Shown here in pieces: positions 1 through 9,200 of a stretch of 64,000 nt of DNA. The first letter of the stretch is position 1. Each line of letters begins with the position of its first letter. The translations under genes and the position numbers were made by a program. The DNA is taken from contig CAZELR010000002.1 of NCBI GenBank assembly GCA_964513075.1, positions 62,001 to 126,000 on the forward strand. The letters run 5' to 3'. The notes under the pieces are model-generated. The model was not told the origin of the DNA and did no database searches. It saw nothing but the letters and a program-made list of their open reading frames with translations. The stretch comes from DAOUBP01 sp964513075 (GTDB taxonomy: Bacteria; Chloroflexota; Anaerolineae; CG2-30-64-16).

Positions 1-521
1 GTGTCGTTCAGGTACAGCGCAAGGATCTCGTCTTTGGAGTACCGCGTCTCCAGCCGCAGCGCCAGCCATGCCTCGCGCAGCTTGCGCCGCAGCGTCTGTT
101 CGTTTCGCTCTTCGGCAGATAGGTACAACGTGCGCGCAACCTGCTGGGTAAGCGTGCTGGCTCCCGACATGGCGCCGCCGCGCCAATTTTGCCAGGCAGC
201 GCGGCCGATCGCGATGAGGTCCACGCCCGGATGCTCGTAGAAGCGGCTGTCTTCGGTGGCGACCGTAGCCTGCTGGCAGGCCAGGGGAATCTGATTTAGC
301 GCCAGCGGTATGTGCTTGCTGCCAGCCGGGTCGATCACTTCGTAGAGCAAGCGATCGTGGCGGTCGGTGATCAGGATGCTGGACCTGGCCGCGGGCGCGT
401 CAATGTTGCCCGTTGCCCGGCCCGGGTCGGGCAGGTCGGCCAGCAGGACAAAGTAGCCCAGGAGCGCGCCAGCCAGCAACGCTCCCAGGGGGGCCAGGTG
501 CCACCAGCGAACGCGATGCAT
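1..521 (-). CDS. Peptidoglycan glycosyltransferase (class A PBP), N-terminal part
   Basis: Runs off the left edge; 173 codons are visible, starting at the ATG at 519-521. An N-terminal hydrophobic anchor (about residues 5-28) is followed by the GT51 transglycosylase domain. Visible motifs are ATEDSRFYEHPGVD (catalytic Glu in the EDxxFxxHxG motif), GASTLTQQVARTLYL and RYSKDEILALYLND, all canonical for the family. It polymerises lipid II glycan strands on the outer face of the membrane. The transpeptidase domain would lie outside the window. The short spacer before the GT domain looks like PBP1C, but PBP1A cannot be excluded. Confidence 0.85.
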   Translation of the reverse strand, partial: MHRVRWWHLAPLGALLAGALLGYFVLLADLPDPGRATGNIDAPAARSSILITDRHDRLLYEVIDPAGSKHIPLALNQIPLACQQATVATEDSRFYEHPGVDLIAIGRAAWQNWRGGAMSGASTLTQQVARTLYLSAEERNEQTLRRKLREAWLALRLETRYSKDEILALYLND

Positions 522-567
522 TGTATTCTATAAACGTTATTCGGCGGCATAAGTTCCGGGCTATCCT

Positions 568-594
568 GTAGGGGCGAGGTCACCTTGTCCCTAC
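568..594. repeat. Short hairpin, GTAGGGGCGAGG family
   Basis: GTAGGG (568-573) pairs with CCCTAC (589-594). The left arm GTAGGGGCGAGG matches the ends of the larger inverted-repeat elements at 29983-30087 and 31888-32023, so this looks like a short or decayed member of the same family. It lies just downstream of the small gene at 596-985. Confidence 0.5.
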
Positions 595-595
595 A

Positions 596-985
596 TCACC
601 ACTCGAAATTTCCCGCGTGTGTGTCCCAATTGACGCCTTGCAGATGGGCGGCCACGTGGGTTAAGACGTCGGTCGGGAACTCGTCCGCATACCAGCAAAC
701 GGTCAGCTCGGAAGCCTCGCCTTGCGTGCCTCGCAGGGGTTTGTCTGAAGAAAGCTGCGCGATAAAGGTCAACGCCGGCAGGTCACCGGCCGGCGGTTCA
801 AGCAGCAGGAAGGGCGTGTCCTCACCGCTGACAGCCGTAACGCGCTCGAAGGGGATGTCAAGCAGCATCAGGCGGCGGTCTTCGGGCGTGCCGCCCTCGA
901 CTTCAAGATAGGTGTCTTCGATGATCAGCCGGTCCAGGCGGACGATACGATCCGTGGCCAGGGTGATGATGGGTGCGTTGCTCAT
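596..985 (-). CDS. Small protein of unknown function (129 aa)
   Basis: Starts at the ATG at 985 behind an AAGGATAACC ribosome binding site. It is soluble, acidic and rich in beta-forming residues, with no signal peptide and no membrane segment. I recognise no family. Codon use looks genuine (GC-rich third positions). It lies between msrA and the PBP gene, all read leftwards, with no clear functional link to either. Confidence 0.6.
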   Translation of the reverse strand: MSNAPIITLATDRIVRLDRLIIEDTYLEVEGGTPEDRRLMLLDIPFERVTAVSGEDTPFLLLEPPAGDLPALTFIAQLSSDKPLRGTQGEASELTVCWYADEFPTDVLTHVAAHLQGVNWDTHAGNFEW

Positions 986-1057
986 GGTTATCCTTTTTGT
1001 ACGGTTGTTTTTATCATCGTTTCAGATGGCATCGGGCTGAACCTCCTGGAAAAGGAA

Positions 1058-1092
1058 GATCGGACCATCAGTTTAGCACCGATGGCCCGATC
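1058..1092 (-). terminator. Hairpin downstream of msrA
   Basis: GATCGGACCATC (1058-1069) and GATGGCCCGATC (1081-1092) form a near-perfect 12-bp stem with an 11-nt loop just past the msrA stop. No clear T-run follows on the minus strand, so it could be an mRNA-stabilising repeat rather than an intrinsic terminator. The right arm (GATGGCCCGAyCTGTCAC) recurs at 5702-5720. Confidence 0.4.
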
Positions 1093-1110
1093 TGTCACAC
1101 TGAGAGCCGG

Positions 1111-1683
1111 TTATTTCTTCAGTCGGCTCAGATACTTCTGGCGGAACTTCGCCACCTTGGGTGCAATGATGATCTGGCAGTAGCCTTGTTCGGGGTGGCG
1201 TGCAAAGTATTCCTGGTGATATGCTTCGGCCGGGTAGAAAGCGGTAAACGGCGTCACCTCGGTGACGATCTTGCGCGGCCAGATGCCTTCGGCCTCCAGA
1301 TCGCGTATCACCTGCTCGGCGATTGTCTGCTGCACCAAGCTGTGGACAAAGATAGCAGAGCGGTACTGGGTGCCCACGTCGGCGCCTTGCCGGTTCAGCG
1401 TCGTCGGATCGTGGATGGTGAAGAACACCTCCAGCAGCTCACGGTAGCTGACGACCTGGGGATCGAACGTGATCTGCACCACCTCGGCGTGCCCGGTCGC
1501 GCCCGTACAAACCTCCTCGTAGCTCGGATTCGGCCTGAGGCCGCCGGCATAGCCCGAGACCACGTCCTTCACCCCGCGGAGATCGTCATAGATCGCTTCC
1601 AGGCACCAGAAGCAGCCGCCGGCCAGGGTGGCGACTTCTTCACCCTGTGCCGGATTGGTCGTCGATTCAGTTTTGTCGATCAT
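1111..1683 (-). CDS. msrA: Peptide-methionine (S)-S-oxide reductase MsrA
   Basis: Reduces methionine-S-sulfoxide in oxidised proteins. The signature GGCFWC is present; Cys24 is the catalytic cysteine, followed by the family GYAGG and TGHAEVVQITFDP motifs. A Cys close to the C-terminus (EQGYCQ) could act as resolving cysteine. At 190 aa it has typical length. The start is the ATG at 1683, placed after a TGAGGTG ribosome binding site and its own promoter at 1721-1749, so it is probably expressed independently of the ABC exporter upstream. No MsrB domain is fused to it. Confidence 0.95.
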   Translation of the reverse strand: MIDKTESTTNPAQGEEVATLAGGCFWCLEAIYDDLRGVKDVVSGYAGGLRPNPSYEEVCTGATGHAEVVQITFDPQVVSYRELLEVFFTIHDPTTLNRQGADVGTQYRSAIFVHSLVQQTIAEQVIRDLEAEGIWPRKIVTEVTPFTAFYPAEAYHQEYFARHPEQGYCQIIIAPKVAKFRQKYLSRLKK

Positions 1684-1720
1684 AACACCTCACATTCTGA
1701 CATGATGGATTTGTGTGGGC

Positions 1721-1749
1721 AGTATACCATCCGGCAGCCGCTCTGTCAG
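1721..1749 (-). promoter_or_regulatory. msrA promoter
   Basis: On the minus strand CTGACA (1744-1749) and TATACT (1721-1726) are 17 bp apart, 38 bp upstream of the msrA ATG. The -35 box overlaps the stop codon of the exporter gene. Confidence 0.7.
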
Positions 1750-3782
1750 TGGACAAGCTTACCGGATTCCGGCTCGGCCGCAACCAAATCGGCGCCACTG
1801 GCGTCTGTCCAAAGCCGGCGCATCCCCTCCGACGTTGCCAGCAGTTCATCCAGCGTGCCTTCGGCTTCCACGCGGCCATCCAGCAGCACGATGATGCGAT
1901 CGGCCCGGCGCAGCACCGCGCGGCGGTGGGAGACGGCAAGAACGGTCGCGGGGGTTGAAGGTTGGAAAGTTGAAGGCGCAAGGTCGTCATCACCCCCCGA
2001 GCCTTCATTTCCGTCTTTAAACCCTGAACCTTCGACCTTAAACTTTGAACCTTGAACCTTCAACCCCACGCGCTCCCACAGGATCTCCTCCGTCTGCACG
2101 TCCAGCGCGCTGGAGAGGTCATCGAAGACCAACAGCTCAGGCGCGCGCGCGAACATGCGCGCCGCGGCTGCGCGCTGCACCTGGCCGCCGCTCAGCCGCA
2201 CCCCGCGCGGTCCGACGAGGGTGTCCAGGCCATGCTCCAACGTGGCGATGTCGGGTTCCAGCACCGCGCGCCAGATGGCATACTGTATCTCACCCTCTAT
2301 CCCCATCAGTACATTCTCTCGCAGCGTCGCGCTGAACAGGCGCGGCACCTGGGCGGTGTAGGCGGCGCACGGCCGGCCCCGCGGCGGCGAAGCCAACAGC
2401 GCGGCCGGATCGACCACAGGCTCGCCGTCCCACACGATCTCGCCCGCGTCGCGGGCCAGCAGGCCCAGCACGGCGCGCAGCAGCGTCGTCTTGCCCGAGC
2501 CGATCTGCCCGGTGATGACCACGAAGCTGCCGCGGGGCACGCTGAAGGTGACGTCCCGCACGCCGCGATCGGCACCTGGATGGAAACAGGTGAGGTGGCG
2601 CACTTCCAGGAGGGGCGGCAGAGGCCCAGTTCCGGGAGAAGACGGCGTCACCCTGAGCGAGTCTGCGGCGCAAGGTTGGCTGCGGCTCAAGCTCAGCGAA
2701 GGGTCTTGTTGGCCGGGTTGAGATCCTTCGCTGGGGTCTCGGCGTGACTGCTTTTGGGCCGACAACCCGCTCAGGGTGACTTTCTGGTGGGTCATGGGGT
2801 GATGTTCCACCAGTACCTCCGGCGGCTCATCCGGGATCAGTTCGACCAGGCGGCTGATGGCCACCTCCTGCTGCTTGATGTCGCCGACGAAGCTGCCCAG
2901 GTACGACGGTAGGTCGGTGGTGAACCACAGGTAGTAGGTGAACAGCGCAAAGTCACCCACGGTGAACGCACCCTGTGTCATCGCCTGCCCCGCCAGCAGC
3001 AGCATCACCCCAACACCGACCACGACTGCGATGCTGTTCATAGAGAAGGCGAGCTCTTCCAGCACCGCGGCCCGGATCGTGGCCCGGCTGCGCGTCTCGG
3101 CCAGCCGGCTGAAATGGGCGACGGTGTGCGTCTCGGCGCCGGCCACTTTCACCGCCTGGACCGCGCCGAACAGCTCGGCTAGGAAGCCGATCACCGCGTC
3201 CCCGGCCAGCCCTTGCTCGCGGCGGTAGCGCAGCATTCGTCCCCAAATCGAGCGGCCCACGCCATAAGCGACGACCAGCGGCACGAACACGAACAACGTC
3301 ACGCGCCAGTTAATGGACGCCATGATCGCGACGGCGATCACGAAGGAAACCAGGGTGCCGGCCACATCCGGCAGCCAGGTGGGGAAGTCGCACACCTCGG
3401 CCACGTCGTCGTGATAGCGGTTGACCGCCTCGCCGGGTGTCACCGGCTGCGGCGCGGCGCCGGGCCGGCGCAGATGGGCCGCGAACAGGTTGCGGCGCAG
3501 CAGCGCGGCCGCGGTGAATCGGAAGGTCCAGCCGAACCACGTCTCCGCGTAGGAGGTGATCACACGCGCCAGACCGATGCCTGCATAGAGCGCGAGCAGC
3601 GCCCACAGGTTGAGCGACACCGCCGCCGCGCCGGTGATCTTATCGAAGACCGCCTTTTCCACCAGGCCGGGCAGCACGCGCGAGCCCAGGAAGAAGATTT
3701 GTAGCGCCGCGTGCGCGCTAAACGGCCCGCGCGCATAGGCGATCAGCCGCGCCATGAAGGGCCAGGTGGGCATGGGTTTCAT
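1746..3782 (-). CDS. Heterodimeric ABC exporter, subunit B
   Basis: 678 aa: a six-helix exporter membrane domain (about residues 10-320), then the ATPase domain. Walker A is GQIGSGKTT and the signature is the consensus LSGGQ. Walker B reads LLVFDDLSSALD, with Asp instead of the catalytic Glu, which is typical of the subunit that forms the degenerate site in heterodimeric exporters. Its start overlaps the stop of subunit A by 4 bp (ATGA), so the two are translationally coupled. Two foreign-looking inserts interrupt it: one in the membrane-ATPase linker (2647-2780) and one between the D-loop and the H-switch (about 1951-2070). The substrate cannot be told from sequence. Confidence 0.9.
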   Translation of the reverse strand: MKPMPTWPFMARLIAYARGPFSAHAALQIFFLGSRVLPGLVEKAVFDKITGAAAVSLNLWALLALYAGIGLARVITSYAETWFGWTFRFTAAALLRRNLFAAHLRRPGAAPQPVTPGEAVNRYHDDVAEVCDFPTWLPDVAGTLVSFVIAVAIMASINWRVTLFVFVPLVVAYGVGRSIWGRMLRYRREQGLAGDAVIGFLAELFGAVQAVKVAGAETHTVAHFSRLAETRSRATIRAAVLEELAFSMNSIAVVVGVGVMLLLAGQAMTQGAFTVGDFALFTYYLWFTTDLPSYLGSFVGDIKQQEVAISRLVELIPDEPPEVLVEHHPMTHQKVTLSGLSAQKQSRRDPSEGSQPGQQDPSLSLSRSQPCAADSLRVTPSSPGTGPLPPLLEVRHLTCFHPGADRGVRDVTFSVPRGSFVVITGQIGSGKTTLLRAVLGLLARDAGEIVWDGEPVVDPAALLASPPRGRPCAAYTAQVPRLFSATLRENVLMGIEGEIQYAIWRAVLEPDIATLEHGLDTLVGPRGVRLSGGQVQRAAAARMFARAPELLVFDDLSSALDVQTEEILWERVGLKVQGSKFKVEGSGFKDGNEGSGGDDDLAPSTFQPSTPATVLAVSHRRAVLRRADRIIVLLDGRVEAEGTLDELLATSEGMRRLWTDASGADLVAAEPESGKLVH
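1951..2070. repeat. Heptamer-type repeat insert inside ABC subunit B
   Basis: Arrays built on AACCTTG/AACCTTC heptamers, in opposite orientations at the two ends, with a unique centre. They encode about 38 residues (KFKVEGSGFKDGNEG and neighbours) that are absent from ordinary ABC ATPases. The frame is kept, and conserved sequence (ILWERV before, ATVLAVSHR after) continues on both sides. Confidence 0.8.
2647..2780. repeat. MITE-like element with 13-bp inverted ends, inside the ABC subunit B linker
   Basis: GTCACCCTGAGCG (2647-2659) and CGCTCAGGGTGAC (2768-2780) are perfect 13-bp inverted repeats enclosing 108 bp. The element is translated in frame between membrane domain and ATPase domain as a Ser/Arg/Gln-rich linker. 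Confidence 0.75.
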
Positions 3783-5662
3783 GCCAGCGCCTCCTCCAGG
3801 CCGGTTCGCAGCAGGCTGCTGAAGCGCGAGCCAGGATCGGCTGCCAGCTGTGCGCGTGGGCCGTACTCGATCACGCGGCCGCCTTCCAGGATCAGGATGT
3901 CATCGGCGCGCTGCACCGTGCTGAGGCGGTGCGCAATGATGATGGCGGTCCTCCTCACCCCCTTAATCCCCCTCTCCTGAGCCGCAAGCTCAGGAGAGGG
4001 GGGCAGGGGGGTGAGGACCCGCGCAATCGCCCTCTCCAGCCGCGCCTCCGTCACCGGATCCAGCCGCGACGCAGCTTCATCCAGAATCACCAACCCCGGC
4101 TCGCGCAGCAGCAGGCGGGCAAACGCCAATAGCTGCGCTTCGCCGGCCGACATGCCGCCGCCCCCCGCGGCCAGAAGTGCATCCAGCCCGCCGGGCTTTG
4201 CCAGCACCCAGTCGAGCAGTTCCAGCTCGGCCAGGGCGCCGCGGATCGCATCGTCGCTCACGGCCGGATCGAACAGGCTGATGTTATCGCGCACGCTCGC
4301 GCCGAAGAGCTGCACGTCCTGCGTCACCATCCCCACGCGGTCGCGCAGCTCGGCCAACTTCACCTGCCGCAGATCGACCCCGCCCACGCGGATTGCGCCC
4401 GCCTGAGGATCGTACAGGCGAAACAGCAGCCGGGTCAGGGTCGTCTTGCCGCTGCCTGTCCGTCCCAGCACGCCGAGCACGCGGCCGGGCGCGAGGATGA
4501 AGGAGAGGTCGGAGAGCGTGTTGCGTGCTGCGTATTGCGTATTGCGTGCTGCATGCCGCGTGATTCGCTGATTCGTTGATTCGTCATTCGCTGATTCGCT
4601 ATTCCCTGCCTCATCATCGTAGGCAAACGAGACATCCTCGAACGCGACTTCCAGCGGACCGGCCGGCAGGGGGGCGCCGGGACCGTCGGCCACCTGCGGC
4701 CTGAGATCGAACAGCTCGTTGATCCTGCCGACGCTGGCGCTGGCCTCCTGGAGGTTTTCGGCTTGGTGGCGGATTTCGTCCAGCGGCGCGGCCAACATGC
4801 CGATGTAGTACACCAGCAGGAAAGCGGTGCCGATGGTCACCTCGCCGCGCGTATAGAGGAGCGCACCGATGGCCAGCCCCAGGCCGTAGCCGATGACGTA
4901 CAGGAAGTTGGTGATGGCGCCGCTCAGCGCATGGGCCATCCATCCGCCGCGCGCCTTTTCCAGCAGCGCGTCCAGCAGCCCCTGGAGCTTGCTCGTCACA
5001 TAGGCTTCTGCGCCGACCCCGCGGATATCTTCCACCCCCGCGATGTGCTCTTCCAGGAAGCCGGTTTGATCGGCCCAGGCCTGCCGCGCGGCGGCCCAGC
5101 GCCGCGCGCCCAGGTTCTGCAGCGCCAGCAGCGCGGCCACGGTGAGCGCGGTATAGGCGGTTAGTGCCAGCCCGGCGCGCACATCCTCGCGGAAGAGCAC
5201 TGCCAGGATCGCGAGCACCAGGAGCGCATTGCCGGCTACTTTGACGATCATCTGCGAGAGGAACTCGCCCAGGGCAGCCGCATCGCCGTCGATTCGCTCG
5301 ATCAGCTCGCCTGGGGTGTGGGTCTTATGGAACGGCATATCCAGCCGCAGCACGTGGCCGGCCAGATCGGCCCGCAGGCTGTTGGTCGCGGCCCACGCCA
5401 CCTGCTGGCCAGTGTAGAAGCTGCCGAGCGCCAGGCCGCGGCCCAGCAGGCCGATGCCCAGGTACGCCAGGCTGGCCAAGACCAGGGCGCGCACCGGCCC
5501 GCCTGCCTGCGCCGTGTCGATGAAACGGCGGATGATCTGCGGGTTCAGCAGTTGCAGGCCGATGCCGGTCAGCAGCAGCGCGGCGAGCGCGGCCACACGT
5601 TGCCCTTGGGGTCTCAGATACGCGCCGAGCAGCCTGCGGTGCCCGGCACCGGGTAGGATCAT
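3779..5662 (-). CDS. Heterodimeric ABC exporter, subunit A
   Basis: 627 aa: membrane domain (about 1-310) and ATPase domain. Walker A is GRTGSGKTT and Walker B is LVILDEAASRLD with the catalytic Glu. The signature is the non-consensus MSAGEAQ. With subunit B this predicts one competent ATP site (A Walker B plus B LSGGQ) and one degenerate site, the classic heterodimer arrangement. Start is the ATG at 5662; promoter at 5692-5720. Two inserts lie in the ATPase domain: tandem repeats before Walker A (about 4517-4606) and a hairpin element between D-loop and H-switch (3952-4017). Export of a drug, lipid or peptide is possible; the substrate is unknown. Confidence 0.9.
   Translation of the reverse strand: MILPGAGHRRLLGAYLRPQGQRVAALAALLLTGIGLQLLNPQIIRRFIDTAQAGGPVRALVLASLAYLGIGLLGRGLALGSFYTGQQVAWAATNSLRADLAGHVLRLDMPFHKTHTPGELIERIDGDAAALGEFLSQMIVKVAGNALLVLAILAVLFREDVRAGLALTAYTALTVAALLALQNLGARRWAAARQAWADQTGFLEEHIAGVEDIRGVGAEAYVTSKLQGLLDALLEKARGGWMAHALSGAITNFLYVIGYGLGLAIGALLYTRGEVTIGTAFLLVYYIGMLAAPLDEIRHQAENLQEASASVGRINELFDLRPQVADGPGAPLPAGPLEVAFEDVSFAYDDEAGNSESANDESTNQRITRHAARNTQYAARNTLSDLSFILAPGRVLGVLGRTGSGKTTLTRLLFRLYDPQAGAIRVGGVDLRQVKLAELRDRVGMVTQDVQLFGASVRDNISLFDPAVSDDAIRGALAELELLDWVLAKPGGLDALLAAGGGGMSAGEAQLLAFARLLLREPGLVILDEAASRLDPVTEARLERAIARVLTPLPPSPELAAQERGIKGVRRTAIIIAHRLSTVQRADDILILEGGRVIEYGPRAQLAADPGSRFSSLLRTGLEEALA
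3952..4017. repeat. Long palindromic insert inside ABC subunit A
   Basis: Outer arms TCCTCAC/GTGAGGA (3952-3958, 4011-4017) and a perfect 14-bp inner stem (3969-3982 with 3988-4001) around a 5-nt loop. It resembles the CCCTCACCCCC...CCCCTCTCC palindromes known as dispersed repeats in other bacteria. It is translated in frame (LTPLPPSPELAAQERGIKG) between the D-loop and the AIIIAHRLS switch region. Confidence 0.8.
4517..4606. repeat. Heptamer/octamer repeat insert inside ABC subunit A
   Basis: Tandem CGTGCTG/CGTATTG heptamers are followed by GATTCGCT/GATTCGTT octamers. They encode a polar stretch (NDESTNQRITRHAARN and so on) within an ATPase-domain loop ahead of Walker A. The frame is intact on both sides. 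Confidence 0.8.
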
Positions 5663-5691
5663 CAGGTGCTCCGAGGTCAGTTTGCGCTTTC

Positions 5692-5720
5692 AGTGTAGCA
5701 TCGATGGCCCGACCTGTCAC
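5692..5720 (-). promoter_or_regulatory. ABC exporter operon promoter
   Basis: Minus strand GTGACA (5715-5720) and TACACT (5692-5697) with a 17-bp spacer, 29 bp upstream of the subunit A ATG. Confidence 0.6.
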
Positions 5721-5768
5721 GCGCCAGGCAAGGGGGGGCATTTCACGTTTGGGGCGAAAACTAGCGGA

Positions 5769-5924
5769 GCACCCTGAGCGGAGGGCCGCAGCCCGAAGTC
5801 GTCCTTCGACTGCGCTCAGGAGGTGCGGAGCGGCCATTGTGCAAGGCCGCATCTTCGGCAGACCGCATCCTTCGACTGGTCGCTATTCGTCAAGCACGTT
5901 GGCCGGCAGACCCGCTCAGGATGC
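5769..5924. repeat. CTGAGCGG/CCTTCGACT repeat remnants (intergenic)
   Basis: The 616-bp gap between the exporter and the amylopullulanase holds two imperfect inverted-repeat units (5769-5825 and 5865-5924). They are built from the CACCCTGAGCGG and GCATCCTTCGACT sequences also seen at 15815, 25021 and 43003. I see no other gene in 5725-5985. Confidence 0.6.
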
Positions 5925-5986
5925 TCGCGCCCCAGAACCGAAATGCACCCGCAAGGGGGAACCTTAATGCCTCCAAACTAGAGGGT

Positions 5987-6187
5987 CTAGGGCGAAGTTT
6001 CCGCCAGCGCGTGGAGGCGGGACGCCGTGTCTACCACGGTGTCGTCCGTTGTGTCGAGCACGACCCATCCTTGCTGCGGCAGGCCGTCTACGACACCCTC
6101 CAGGGCTCCGTAGACGAGCCTGATCCCTTCATCCAGGTAATCCCGCAGCAGCCCGGGGACGGAGCGCCTGTGATTTGCGATTCATTG
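5987..6187 (-). pseudogene. Gene remnant, C-terminal fragment
   Basis: An open minus-strand frame of about 66 codons ends at a TAG (5987-5989) and reads like real protein (RDYLDEGIRLVYGALEG, then QQGWVVLDTTDDTVVDTA). It opens directly after an in-frame TGA near 6188 and has no usable start codon upstream of its middle. I read it as the tail of a lost gene; no family is recognisable. Confidence 0.4.
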
Positions 6188-6200
6188 GCGTGCTGCCGAT

Positions 6201-6229
6201 TTGAGCAATCTATCCAAAAACGATACAAT
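6201..6229 (+). promoter_or_regulatory. Amylopullulanase promoter
   Basis: TTGAGC (6201-6206) and TACAAT (6224-6229) with a 17-bp spacer, about 50 bp before the ATG. A GAGGAG ribosome binding site lies at 6264-6269. Confidence 0.75.
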
Positions 6230-6278
6230 GACTTAGATGGCCACTGTTCGGCCGTGACTTTCTGAGGAGTTCATTATC

Positions 6279-9200
6279 ATGAAGTTATCGCCTCGAGTTC
6301 GTATCCTGGCGCTTGTGGTTTTGTTGATCCTGCTGGCGGCTGTGGTCTGGTGGCTGACCGGCCGCGGCCAGCCTGCGGCGAATCCCTCCCGCAGCCAACC
6401 TACGGAGACCGCGTCCCGGGGTCTGGAGTCTGCTGGCGAGCAGGTGAAGGGCGAGCTGAACAACTGGGGCGCCTGGCCGATGGCAGAGAGCCTGGGGGGA
6501 ACCTTCAGCTATACTACCGAGCCGATCACCGCAGCCAGCGACTCGGCCAGCGAGTTCAAGTTCTTCAAGGGTGCAGACCAGTGGTACGGCAACGGCGCGG
6601 CCTTGTCGTTCGGCCAGATCTATGCCGACTTCTCCGCGACGGGCGGTAACAGCAGCTTCGATCACGCCCAGGGCAGCATCTACGTCTTCAAATGGGACGG
6701 GGGCAGCCGGGGCGTGGTATTTCGGCTTGCGGCCGCACCCGTGCGCATCAAAGAGGTCGGCGCGGCGCAGGCCAGCCGGACAAGCCCTGGTGGAATGAGT
6801 GTGACTGCCGCCACGGATGCGGCCCTGCCGGCCGGGCAGGCGCTCTGGCTGCGCTACGCAGTCGATGGCAACTGGGATGCGTCGACGGTGATCAAGATGA
6901 CCGGCCGCGGCATGAGCTACAGCGCCACCATCCCGGCCCAGGCCGAGGGCGCGACAATCAGCTACTACGTCTTCAGCTCCGGGGACGTGGACGCCATCGC
7001 CGCGGCTGATGCGGACCTGATGACCATCACATACAACACGAATAACGGCAGCAACTACAGCTTCACCGCCGCCGCGGCCGCCGGCCCGATCTCGGTGAAC
7101 GCTGCGAAGGCGTTTTGGCTGGATGCGGGGACCATCGCCTGGAGCGGTGCGGCCGACTCGACTTACAAGCTGCTCTATGATCCCGATGGCGGTGTGGAGT
7201 CCGAGGCTGAGGCCACGGCATGCGCCTTCCCTGATCCGGCGGACCCGTGCTACGTGCCTCTGACCGCCGATGGTATGGTGAGCGGATATCCGAAGAACCC
7301 CAACGCATCCGGCTTGACGCGCCTCGTCACCGGCCTGTCCGCTGCGGACGCCAGGTTATTACTGCGGGGCCAGGTGGCTGTGGCGAAGTACCAGGGGAGC
7401 GGCCGGCGGCTGGACGTAACCGGCATCCAGATCCAGAGCGTGCTGGACGACCTGTACACGGCGGCCGCGGTGACACAGACGCTAGGCCCGGCCTACAGCG
7501 GCGGCGTGCCCACGGTTAAGGTGTGGGCGCCCACGGCGAAAAGCGTGACGCTGCGCCGCTACGCTGCATCGGCCGGAGCGGAGGCCGGCAGCCATCCCAT
7601 GGCGCTGGACCCGGCCTCCGGCGTGTGGAGCGTGACGGGCGATGCGAGCTGGAACCGCCAGTATTACCTGTTCGACGTCGAGGTCTATGTGCCATCCCTC
7701 GACCAGGTGGTCCATAACCTGGTGTCCGATCCGTATTCGGTCAGCCTCTCCGCCGATGGCGCGGCTGCGGGCGACGTGCGCAGCCAGTTCGTCAACCTGG
7801 AGGATGCCGATCTCAAGCCCGCGGGCTGGGATAAGCTGGCCAAGCCCGCGTTGGCTGCACCCGAGGACATCGTCATCTACGAGATGCACGTGCGCGACTT
7901 CAGCGCCAACGATGCGACGGTGGCCGCGGCCGACCGCGGCATGTACGTGGCGTTCACCTATGACGGGACCGGCCCACACCCCAACAAGACGCTGTCCGAC
8001 GGCATGGATCACCTGCTGAAGCTCAAGGCTGCCGGCCTGACCCACGTCCATCTGCTGCCCGCGTTCGACATCGCTTCGGTGATCGAGCCTGCGGCCCAGC
8101 GGACAGAGCCGGCGATCCCGGCTGCGGGTCGCGATTCCGACCAGCAGCAGGCGGCCATGGCCGCGACCCGGGGCGGCGACAGCTTCAACTGGGGCTACGA
8201 CCCGTATCACTACGGCGTGCCCGAGGGCTCCTACAGCACGAACCCGGACGGCGTGACGCGGTTAATCGAGTTCCGCGATATGGTGTCGGCGCTCAACCGT
8301 AACGGTCTGCGCGTCGTCATGGACGTAGTCTATAACCATACGTCGGCCAGCGGCCAGGATGACCATTCGGTGCTTGACCAAGTGGTGCCTGGCTACTACT
8401 ATCGCTACGACGCATCCGGGACGCTTTACAACTCCTCGTGCTGCTCGGACACCGCAACCGAGTATGCGATGATGGAAAAGCTGATGGTCGACACGGTCGT
8501 CCGTTTCGCCAGCCAGTACAAGGTGGACGGCTTCCGCTTCGACTTGATGAACCTGCACACCCGGCAGAACATGGAGAACGTTAAGGCCGCGCTGCAGGCG
8601 GTGGATCCGGCGATCTACCTCTACGGCGAGGGCTGGGACTTCGGCTCGGCCCAGGCCAAGGGGCTGACGACGTGCCCCGACTGCTACGCCAAACAGTTCA
8701 ACATGACCGGCGCGGGCATCGGCACCTTCAACGACAAGCTGCGCGACGCTGCGCACGGCGGCTACAGCACCGATCCGACGCAGATTCGCAAGCAGGGCTT
8801 CATCAACGGCCTGAGCTACGACTGGAACGGCTACGAGTACAGCAACCGTGACCAGACCGACCTGTGGGGCGTCACCGCCGACCTGCGCACCGCGCTCGCG
8901 GGCAGCGGCGACTTCTACACCGACGACCCGCAAGAGACGATCAACTACGTCGAGAAGCACGACAACGAGACTCTGTTCGACCAGAACGTCTTCAAGCTGC
9001 CCAACGGCGACGGCAAGGGCACTCCCGGCTGGATCGGCATGCGGATTGCCGTGACGAACATGGAAGACCGGGTGCGCAGCCAGAACATGGGCGCCAGCCT
9101 CGTCGGTCTGGCGCAGGGCATCCCCTTTATCCAGATGGGCCAGGACGTCCTGCGCTCGAAGTCATTGGACCGCAACTCTTATGACTCCGGCGACTGGTTC

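Noticed and set aside
1..240. Plus-strand frame at the left edge
   Set aside because: Ser/Arg-rich shadow; the minus strand reads as the GT51 domain with catalytic motifs.
4517..4606. CRISPR array
   Set aside because: Repeats are contiguous 7-8-bp units without spacers and lie inside a coding frame; the other arrays in the window are the same. No cas gene is present.
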